NCBI GenBank assembly: GCA_017654935.2
Contig: CM065711.1
Span: forward strand, 35,853,034-35,917,033
Source: Phymorhynchus buccinoides
Lineage: Eukaryota; Mollusca; Gastropoda; Neogastropoda; Raphitomidae
Direction: 5' to 3'
Length of the DNA stretch: 64,000 nucleotides
The notes under the pieces were generated by a model. The model did no database searches and was not told the origin of the DNA. It saw nothing but the letters and a program-made list of their open reading frames with translations. Shown here in pieces: positions 33,396 through 43,100 of this stretch. Positions within the stretch are counted from its first letter, which is position 1; each line of letters starts with the position of its first letter. The translations under genes and the position numbers were made by a program.

Positions 33396-33654
33396 AAACA
33401 CGTCAGAGAGAGGAATCCCAATTATTGGAGAAACTTTTTTTTCTCACATGAAAGTTAATGGGAAATTTGTTTTAAAAATGGTGGCGGTGAAAGAGTAAGT
33501 CTAAAGAGGTTTCTATCTGAAACAGTACACAATTAAGATTTTTTCGTTCTTCAAAGAACATGGAACAAATTTAGGTTAAGCATGACAAAGTAAAACCGCC
33601 CCAGATGTCTTTGCAATGACAAAAATCCTTTCGGATTGAATATGAAAAACTTAC

Positions 33655-33737
33655 ATGAATCCTGGAGGGCAGCCTCTGGCTTCGTTCATACAAATGTCCA
33701 CATGGTCAGGTCGATGGCTGTGTTGTAGTTGCACGTT
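33655..33737 (-). pseudogene. P450 K-helix exon, damaged mirror copy
   Basis: On the minus strand the acceptor CCCACTCAG and donor CAT/GTAAG match the plus-strand exon at 37021-37109. The exon is 83 nt instead of 89. The six missing bases are scattered single deletions, one of them in the ExxR codons. Confidence 0.8.
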
Positions 33738-33984
33738 CTGAGTGGGAAAAAGGCAGAGAGATACACACTGTTTTAATTGAAGCCAATAAGAAGCATGTCT
33801 TATAACTCAAAAGATCATTTCACTTGTGATCTTTTAAAAACTGTCCCATTATTCCAGGTTCTACACGTGGCATCGCTCTCTCGTGGCTCATTTCAAGTCC
33901 CCAACTCACAAACCAAACCAGTGTATTAGGTTGGACGAATCCAAAAACTAGCAGTCCAAAAGGAGCAAATCAATCGTCAGGTCT

Positions 33985-34545
33985 TGAAAGGTGGACCGGA
34001 CAGGATGAGTTTTGCAAGAAAAAACGTCGAGATAACCAGAAAAGACAGCCTTTTTAAGGATCGGAACATCACTTTGCTTGGTTGCCTATAAATTAAACCG
34101 TCCAAAAGGCGCATTACTCCTTGGCGGAGATGCCGGAAAATAGCATTTGGATTGGGGTGGGTGGAGGATCACTATTGTGGTTGCAACAGTTTTCTTTTTT
34201 TGTAGTGCCAGTAAACAAACAATTGGAGCTATTTACTTTGTTGTGGAGCGGAAATCCTTTAGATAAACGTGATAAATATTTAAAAAATAAATAAATAAAA
34301 AGGCTTGTGTTGGAAAATTTCGTGCAAACGATTGGCGGCCATTAGAAAAGAGACGGGCACACGCCTTCTCTGGATGAAGAAATTGAATTCAGCACCTCAC
34401 AAGGAAGAATCGCGATTTGAGGTTGTGATTAGGAAACCAGAGCAAAGTGAGTGTTGCATTATCAGTGTAAAGGTTGCTTTCTTGGTGCTCTCGGACGTGT
34501 TTCTTACAAAAAACTCATCCATCAGGGTGCCTTCAAGATAAAAAC
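33985..34545. mobile_element. Palindromic MITE, copy 2
   Basis: AAAGGTGGACC near 33987 and CATCCATCAGGGTGCC near 34515 are its ends. It is the mirror partner of 36316-36765 and a relative of 22507-23084. Confidence 0.75.
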
Positions 34546-35038
34546 ACCAGAGAGGACACTGCTCTGTGCTAGGGGAGGTTTTAGCAAGCATATGCAGGAA
34601 GCTATCTACTAAGCCCCACATGACGACAATAATGTCTTAGTCGCGGAGCCAGCGTGAGTGAGTTCCTCCTCCAAGGGCGGTCACCACGTCTGTCCATCGA
34701 AGCTCCCAGAACATACTGATCCCCCCCATGACTTGATCAGAACACATCAAGGGGAAAAGATTGGATGGCAATCGAAACACTGAGTTCACCATAACAGCAA
34801 GGACATACAAGGCCAGAGAATTTGAGACGTGACTTGGACACAACAAAAAATAGGATCTCAGTTGAATTGGACCGAGGTGTTGTGTCTTGTTGCATGTTAC
34901 TGTGTTGTATGAGTCACATTGTAACTTCTCTACGAGAGAATAAAGTATTTTTTACTTTGACTTTCACACATAAACACAAACAAATCACACACCACAGACA
35001 GAAGATACAGACAGAAAGACACACAAAAAAAGCCTTAC
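34546..35038. other. Unassigned stretch, probable P450 intron
   Basis: No exon is recognised with confidence. This part has no mirror partner on the right side. Confidence 0.4.
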
Positions 35039-35194
35039 CGATCCAAGTTTTCGTCACTTCTTCTGCGCTTCTTCAGTGCCTTCAGGGTGGCGTCAGATAG
35101 AAGAGTGTGAAAGGCAGAGAACAACAGCGGTGGTGTCATAGCCCGCCACAGGAAAATCAAAGGCGGTTGGCCTTCATCTCATCATCCACCAGAC
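35039..35194 (-). CDS. P450 I-helix exon (partial, frame-damaged)
   Basis: On the minus strand the acceptor TTGCAG precedes 156 nt ending at the donor ATCG/GTAAGG. It encodes GLVDDEMKAN followed, after a one-base shift, by PVAGYDTTAV. AGYDTT is the I-helix [AG]Gx[DE]T[TS] signature that binds and protonates oxygen at the heme. Two further frame changes are needed after it. This is the exon expected immediately upstream of the K-helix exon, but it is on the strand of the left copy, and no equivalent was found upstream of 37021. The damage looks like indel error. The product is a heme monooxygenase of the ER membrane. Confidence 0.72.
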
Positions 35195-35221
35195 CTGCAA
35201 GAAAAACAAAATTAAACATCA

Positions 35222-35748
35222 CCAACACTCTGAGAGGTCTAGTTGGTAAACAATGCCTCTGACTGAGATCTGTGGTACCACTACCTCTGCTGAGATCTGT
35301 TGGCCACCAATAACCTCTACAAGATCTCCCGTTGGGCATCAATACCTCTGCTGAGATCTGTTGGCCATCAATACCTCTGTGAGGTCTGTTGGTAACAATA
35401 CCTCTGCCGGAGACTGTTGCCACCAATTACCTCTACTAAGATTGTTAGGTACCAAATACCTCTGCTGAGATCTGTTGGTGTGTTTGGGTTGTGTGGTTTT
35501 ACAACAGATCTCACACAGGGTATTGCGTAACCAACAGATCTTAGTAGAGGTATTGGTGGCCAAACAGATCTCGGCAGAGGTATTGGTTACCAACAGACCT
35601 CAGCCAGAGGTATTGATGGCCAACAGATCTCAGCAGAGGTATATTGATGCCCACAGATCTTAGTAGATTATTGGTGGCCAAAGATCTCCGCAGGAGGTAT
35701 TGGTAACAAAACAGATACTCAGCAGAGCATTGGTACCAACAGACTCTA
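35222..35748. repeat. Palindromic minisatellite at the duplication centre
   Basis: Units of about 30 bp reading CCTCTGCTGAGATCTGTTGG fill 35222-35478. Their reverse complements (CCAACAGATCTCAGCAGAGG) fill 35500-35748. The turn is at about 35480-35500. Units vary by indels. Confidence 0.88.
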
Positions 35749-36250
35749 GACCACGATCTGTGCCACTCTACACCACATCTCTTTTCTCTTCCCATTGGGG
35801 ATGTTTATTTAAATAAATTAATCGGATTTTGTGAAACGTGTATCTCTTGTTCTTAGGCTAATTACGTTCGACATATCTGTCGACGACTACTTGGGTTTCA
35901 TTTTTATTAGGACACCCCTCCCCCCCCCCCCCCCCCCTCCCCTTTAGGGGTGCGTCTAAATTACACTTCAGTTATATGCAAATTCTTCTTTTCCTTGTCA
36001 TTGTTTGATTATTATTATCGATATTTTGTTTTAATTTTGCAAGCAAGTGATAATTTATTTAACACTGTTGTCCTAACCTGACGGATTTTCAGTGAAAACG
36101 AAAACGAAAAGTGAAAACGATTGAACCGCCGCCAGCAGAACCTCGAGTTCAAATTGTTGCTGCATCCCAGTTGACACACCGAAGCAACACGGCCAGTAAG
36201 TACTGTTCTCGGCAATCTTGTCCTTTTAATTAGTTACTCCCCTCATGTTT
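35749..36250 (+). repeat. Dispersed block, copy 2
   Basis: This is a direct repeat of 21936-22440. It begins with the 5' end of the SINE (GATCTGTGCCACTCTACACC) and carries a similar poly-C run. It occupies the place where the left side has the I-helix exon region. Confidence 0.85.
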
Positions 36251-36315
36251 ACGACCCTCAATCTCAATCTCAAAGTCTGCTTCTTTCAGTTGAAATTATG
36301 AAAGGCAGTGGCTAT

Positions 36316-36765
36316 TTAAAGGTGGACCCTGACGGATGAGTTTTTTCAAGAAACACGTCGAGATCACCAGAAACACAGCCTTTTCAAGGATCGGGACATT
36401 CACTTTGCTCTGGTTGCACGAAATTTTCGCCAAAAAAGCCTTTTTATTTATTTATTTTTTAAATTTTATATAGTTTACCAAAATGAGTTTTGCTTACAAA
36501 CAAAGGAAATAGCTCCAATTGGTTGTGTTTCACTGCACTACAAATGAGAAAAAGCTTCAACCACCCTGAGTGGCCTCAACCCACACCAACCAAATTGGCT
36601 ACTCTCTCCAGCATCTCCGCCAAGGAAGGAATCGCCGTTTTGACGGTTTGATTTATAGCAAACCAGAGCGAAGTGAGTGTTCTTTTCCTTGAAAAGGCTG
36701 TCTTTCTGGTTTATCTCGACGTGTTTCTTGCAAAAACTCAATCCGTTCAGGGTCCCACTTTAAAG
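36316..36765. mobile_element. Palindromic MITE, copy 3
   Basis: The left end AAAGGTGGACCCTGACGG at 36319 is as in copy 1. The right end has TCCGTTCAGGGTCCCACTTT near 36750. It is shorter than copy 1 because of internal loss around 36415-36430. Confidence 0.75.
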
Positions 36766-37020
36766 ACGCATTTTTGACATTTGATTTGCTTTTGCTCCTT
36801 TTGGACTGCTAGTTTTGGATTCTCCAACCTAATAAACTAGGGTTTGGTTGTGAGTTGGGACTTGAAATGAGCAACGAGAGAGCAATGCCACTGTAGAACC
36901 TGGAATATGGGACAGTTTTAAAAGATCACAAGTGAAATGATCTTTTTAGTTATTAAAAGACAATGCTTCTTTATTGCTTCAATTAAACAGTGTGTATCTC
37001 TCTGCCTTTTTCCCACTCAG

Positions 37021-37109
37021 AAACGTGCCAACTACAACACAGCCATCGACCTGACCTATGTGGACATGTGTATGAACGAAGCCATGAGGCTGAACCCTCC
37101 AGGATTCAT
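37021..37109 (+). CDS. P450 K-helix exon
   Basis: The acceptor is TTTCCCACTCAG and the donor TTCAT/GTAAGT, with 89 nt in phase 0 to 2. It encodes KRANYNTAIDLTYVDMCMNE followed by AMRLNPPGF. The Glu and Arg of ExxR (EAMR) form the conserved ERR triad with the PERF arginine and hold the heme pocket together. Confidence 0.92.
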
Positions 37110-40100
37110 GTAAGTGTTCATATTCAATCCGAAAGGATTTTTGTCAGTGCAAAGACTATCTGGGCGTTTTACTTGTTCATGCTTAATCCTAAATTTGTTG
37201 GTCATGTTCTTTGAAGAAGAAAAAAATCTTAATTGTGTCAACTGTTCAGATGGAACTCTTTAGAACTTAAACTCTTTCACCGCCAGCCATTTTTAAAACA
37301 AAATTTCACATTAAAAATTACATGGATAAAGAAAAAAAAACGTTTCTCCAATAATTGGGGATTCCTCTCTCTCGACATGTTTAAAATAATAATAATAATA
37401 GGGGGGGGGGGGGGGGGGTGGTGGGAGGGGATACTTTTATTAGGCGTCGATACACACTCACAAATGCGCTCATCGCGCTTTACAATCAATATAAAAGCAT
37501 TACAAATCATGTTTAAAAACTAAACACATAGACTAAAAATCCCATCTAGTTAACCCAGTCATCATATTAAAGTGCTCATACATAAAATCACAAATTGAAT
37601 AAAAAACATTTATCAATTAAGAAAATATAAAAACAGCACGTCACACAAAAAATATGGGAAATATACAACTTTTAAAATATAATAATATTAATAATAATGA
37701 TTTTATTTGCTATAGCGATAACATTCCACATTATGTGTATGCTCTGTGCGCTTTACAAATTGAATATAATAAATAAAACATGAGACTAAAATAAGAAAAT
37801 AACTAATAGTATACACTTGATAAAACAATACAAGATAACATGGTCCACATAGCACAACCGACAACACATTCACAAGATAACAACATATTAAAACTTACTT
37901 ACTAAAACATAATATTAATAGGCCTATGATATACACTTCGTTATAGCACACATGAAAACGTAAGATAATTATGATTTACAAACTTAAAATAGGATACAAA
38001 TTCGGAGATAGGTAAATGTGACTGTGGCACAGAAACAACAATGCAATCATAACATACGGTACAGCTTACACGCCAACATCCTTACCACAAGAGGGCGCAC
38101 GCACGCCCCCCTGGCACCACACTTCACCCACGCCACAACTCACACGCAGCAGCGCGCATACACAACAGATCCACACCCCACACACACACACACACACAGA
38201 TGGACGTCTGTTGATTGACCACAAGGACCAAACCTCGGGGCAAGTCAACGGCAGAGAGGGAGGGGGGGGGGGGGCGGGAATGATAAAAGGGGATGGGGGG
38301 AAAAGAAAAAAAAAAGAAGAAGTACGATGAATCGACAGAGAGGGTACAGACAGAGAGATGAGAGACAGAGACAGAGACAGAGGGAAACAAACACAGAGAG
38401 TGTGTGAATGTGACAGAAACACAGAGAGTGTGTGAGTGTGACAGAAACACGGAGAGATCGCGAGGAGAGAGGAGAGAGAGAGAGGAGAGAGAGAGAAGAG
38501 AGAGAGGGACCAGAGAGAGAGACAAACAGTAAGGGCCGTGGCATAGACTTTTTAGTTTGGGAAAATACAACCGGAAGAGTGGTTTTCCAATGCCTCTTTT
38601 GAAAGAAGACCTCTTGATGGGATTTCGGCGAGAAGGAAGGGGGGAGAACAGGTTTAGGAAGAGAATTCCACTGAGTTGGAGCAGAGAAGGAGAAAGCTGT
38701 TTCTCCAAAGGACTTTGTTCGGACTTTTGGAATGCAGAGGTTGAAGTGGTCAGTTGAAGAACGAAGAGATCGAACGTGAAGAGTAAACAGATAGAAGTTT
38801 TGAAATGTAAGCTGGGGAAGATCCTGAAAAGAATTTGTGGCAAAGTATTGACAGTTTGTATTTGATGCGCGCCTCAATAGGAAGCCAATGTAGGGACTGT
38901 AGTAAAGGAGTGATATGATCTCGTTTTTTTCGCCTTGAACACAAGCCTCGCGGCCAAATTTTGGACTCTTTGAAGTTTATTTATGCAATGTTTTGGACAC
39001 CCAGCCAGGAGAGCATTGCCATAGTCCAACCTAGACAGAACCAGAGAACAGATCAAGATTTTTGTTGCTGAGTCTGTAAGGTAATGACGGATAGAACTTA
39101 TCTGACGGAGAGCTACATGTGCAGATTTACAGACATGAGAAGTGTACTTGTCAAAAGACATGTCATCAGAGAATATGCATCCTAGATTGCGTGCAGAAGA
39201 GGATAACTCAATGTCGTAGTTTCCTACACGGTCAGTGGCTGGTTTGGGACAGTTAGAGAAGGATATTTCTGTGTGCATGAGAAGGGCTTCGGTTTTATCA
39301 TCATTTAACTTTAATTTATGCTGAGTCATCCAAGACTTAACCCGGGTGGTGCAACTTTGCATGTTTTGCAAGTCATGTTCTATTTTTTGATGGATGAGAT
39401 GACTTGTAAAGTTGGGTATCAAAGTCTGCAAATGACTGATAACTGAAATGGAGTGTTTTTCAATGAGTGTGTGTAAGGGTTTTGTATACATAATGAATAG
39501 AATAGGACCAAGCACCGATCCCTGGGGTACACCAAAAGTCAGCGCTTTTGCATCTGATGAAAAATCGTCAATGAAAACAGACTGTGTGCGAGATGTTAAG
39601 TAACTCTGAAACCAAGATAGGGCTGTACCAGTAAATCCATAATGGTTGTGGAGAGTGCTAATGAGAATAGAATGGTCGATTGTGTCAAAGGCAGCGCTTA
39701 AGTCTAGCAGTGTCAGAAGGGATACATCACCACGTTCGAGAGCAAGGAGAATATCATTTGTTACTTTAAGCAGTGCTGTTTCAGTACTATGAGAGGGTCG
39801 GTAAGCCGACTGGTTGGGGGAGAGAAGTGAGTGTGCATTCAAGTGTTCAAATAGCTGTTCAATGACAATCTTTTCAATTACTTTAGACAAAAATGGCAAA
39901 TTGGACACAGGGCGGTAGTGTTTTAATTCATTTGGGTTCAAAGAAGGTTTCTTTAAGAGGGTTTTAACTGCTGCTATCTTGAACAATGATGGAAAATGAC
40001 CAGAAGACAGACTTTCATTGACAATGAATGTGAGGGTAGGGAGCAGTTCATCAAGACAGTCAATCAACAATGGGGTAGGGATGGGGCCAAGAGGACACGT

Positions 40101-43100
40101 GGTTGGTTTAGCATTAAGAATAATTTCTCTAAGATCACTGGGAGACACAGGATGAAACACATCAAATGTAAAGCCCAGCTGTATCACAGTATTATCACAC
40201 ATTTCGAATGAAGAACTGCTGATTTGGTCTAGATTAAAACGAATGTTCGAAATCTTCATTGTAAAATAATCACTAAACGTCTTTGGAAGTTCACTAAGGG
40301 GATACAAAGTGGGGAGGGGTGATGACTTGCCTTTGCCCATGAGTCTGCCACACACATTACATAAATGCCTGACCGACGTACTACCCGAAATCTGAGCACT
40401 ATAGTAGGCTGCTTTTGCCTTCTCAACAATGTCTGTAACCTTCTGTTTGGCAATGTCAAAGATCTGTTTAAAAACAGTCAGAGTGGACCTGACCATCTGC
40501 CTCTCAAAATAAGGCCTATCCTTTTCTCACAAAATTAAGAAAAGTAGATAATTGGATAACAGAGCCTGGCTTCAAGGCATTTAATAACATGGGTGTTAAA
40601 TCATTATGGTGCGAAAATGCGACATCGGCGGTGAAAGGGTTAATTTGTTTTTAAACCTACTATTATTATCATTCAGTATTGTAAATGTTCAGACTAACCA
40701 GTATAGTCTTTCAGGATTTTTGTAAAACATTTACATGGAATGTGGGTATTTGGGGACTTTTTGTGTGTTTGGGTACAACCACTGAGTGTGTGGTTTTGAT
40801 TGTTTAACCCCTTCACTGCCTGTCCCATGTCTACTACGTAGTGTGTCAATGATGTCATATGATGATATGTCATAACTTTTGATGTCAATAGACCCTGGAA
40901 GGATGGTTTTTGGTTTAGACAAGTCAGGAAAGATATATCTCTAGACCATTTTCTCAGATTGAGTCTAACAGGTCTCTTAAATTTTATAATAAGAAAATCG
41001 ATAATTTCTCAATTTTTCTTTGGCAATGAAGGGGTTAATGTTACAGCTTTTCACTTTCAAGATATATTATATGGGTGTGTTTGGCAAGATTTATCGGAGC
41101 TTTCGGTGTAGAATCTATACATGGTAATGCATGTGTACTTTAAAGCAATGGCCCACATTTATCAGCCTTTTTGCAACGCAAAAATGTTCTGGAAAGTCAT
41201 TTCACCCATTAATTTGTGTGTGTGTGTGTGTGTGTGTGCGTGTGTGCGTGTGTGTGTGTGTGTGTGTGCTTAAAAGTCATCCACCCACCCAACCCTCTTC
41301 CTGAGTATTTCTGTTTTTCTACTTTATCACTTGTCAGACTGGACAGAGAGGCAGCAGAAGATGTGGAGATTGGGGGTTACACGGTGAAGAAAGGCATGAA
41401 GGTGATGGTGCCTGTCTACAGCATACACAGAGACCCCCAGTACTGGCCAGACCCTGACAAGTTTCTGCCTGAGAGGTCAGTAGAACATAACTCTTTATCT
41501 CCCTATCTCCATAACCAAATTTGAAAATGATTTTTCAGAAACCCAGACTGTACATAATTTTTATGTTTAAAAAACAAACAAAAAACGGACTGCAACGTCA
41601 CCGATACATACAACAACGCGTTGGACTGTAGAGGGGAAGTATTTTTTTTTATTTTGATCTTGATGTTTTTTTGCTCCTTTTGTTGCCTGCTTTTTGCTCC
41701 TTTTGCTATATTTGCTGTTTGCTGTTTTATTGTTTGTCTGTGTTGATGATAAAAGGCGCATTCGCCGAAATATCCAGTAGTTTTGTTTTGTCTCTTGTGA
41801 ATAAAATAACGTCACTTTACACTTGTGTAGTTGTTTGTTTGTTGTATGTACATATGTTTAGTTATGTTAGTTAGTTTTGCCTTGCATCCTATCCAGGATA
41901 TAGGCCGCCAACAAGAAACCTTAACAGCCCCCTGTCTATGCCTTTGCCTCTGAAACATCAGTACAATTCAACAGAACACGGAGTATTGGCAACATTTATA
42001 TTAAAAATTAAAAAAAGTGGCTGTGTATTTTTTCTGAAAAGCTGGTTGTATGGCCCGAGTTCTCCCAGAGAACTGCAGATTGAAAACATAAACATCTGTT
42101 TACCCAAAGGCGCTTTGGATATGCTGTCAAAAAATTGGTACCTATTTTATTGTGACCATGCAGATATTTTGGACATTTTGAGATAAACACCCAGACTTTT
42201 GCAGAGCTCGGTTGGTCTCTGACAGACTTGATATTCCGACTTAGCCCCTTGTGACTTTTTCTTATCACTATACGTGAAGCGTCAGTTAAGGGGGATGTAA
42301 TTCAAGAAAATTGAAGATGCTGAAGCATTGGTTGAGGGTGCTACGTTTGACATACCTCAGTTGACCTGGTCTGGTACCATAACTGTTTTGTTTTAAAGGA
42401 CTGCAACGTGAGTGCTAAAGGATACTTCTAAAAGTTGGTCTGGCTCAAAAGAAGGTACTCACTGCCAGTTCTTCACATTGCAAAGTATAGCAAGCACCCT
42501 ACGTTGATAATTATCATTTAGTGAACTGATATTACAGACAATGAATGTGACTGTTTCAGACACACCCCAGAGGCCAAGGCAGCTCGCCATCCCTTCGCTT
42601 TCCTGGGGTTTGGTCATGGTCCACGCAACTGTATCGGAATGAGGCTGGCCCAGCTGGAAATCCGAATGGCTGTCGCCACCATACTGCAAAACTACACTCC
42701 TGTTCTGTGTGAGAAATCTGTGGTAAGTCAGGACAATAGTCACCACAACTACACTCCTGTTCTGTGTGAGAAATCTGTGGTAAGTCAGGACAATAGTCAC
42801 CACAACTACACTCCTGTTCTGTGTGAGAAATCTGTGGTAAGTCTGGATCTGGATCGTATATCACTATAATTATTATGTTGTAGAAGCCTATGTACACAAT
42901 GGAAAGGGAGAGCGCTTTGAGACTTAAAATTGCTGTCTTGATCGTAATGACATTAAAAAAGAGTAAACATTTATGTCTTGATGGTAATGACACAAAAGAG
43001 TTAAATTTGTTTTCTTGATGGTAATGACAAAAAGGATTTAAAATTGTTTTCTTGATGGTAATGACAAAAAGGGTTAAAATTGTTGTCTTGATGGTAATGA

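Larger units (their letters stand above)
28754..34545 (-). repeat. Left arm of the P450 inverted duplication
   Basis: This arm mirrors 36316-42095 around a centre near 35.4 kb. It has the same exons, the same L2 insertion and the same MITE in the same order. Compared with the right arm it is dominated by single-base deletions, including in coding exons, which looks like unpolished long-read sequence. A decayed duplicate is the alternative. Confidence 0.85.
37385..40500 (-). mobile_element. L2-type LINE in a P450 intron
   Basis: Oriented against the P450, it has a 540-residue RT frame (38874-40496), a C-terminal block, then CT/GA-rich (38330-38520) and CA-rich tracts, and AT-rich 3' ends containing GCGCTTTACAA near 37480 and 37750. 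No endonuclease is seen, so it is 5'-truncated. LLDLSAAFDTIDHS and RTQSVFI are characteristic of L2. Poly-G at 37401-37425 lies next to the 3' tail. Confidence 0.85.
36316..42095 (+). repeat. Right arm of the P450 inverted duplication
   Basis: This is the cleaner partner of 28754-34545. It contains the K-helix and PERF-region exons with intact frames and an L2 element with a long frame. Confidence 0.85.

Noticed and set aside
38124..38422. Serine/leucine-rich ORFs
   Set aside because: They read through GA/CT and CA tracts in the 3' part of the L2 element.
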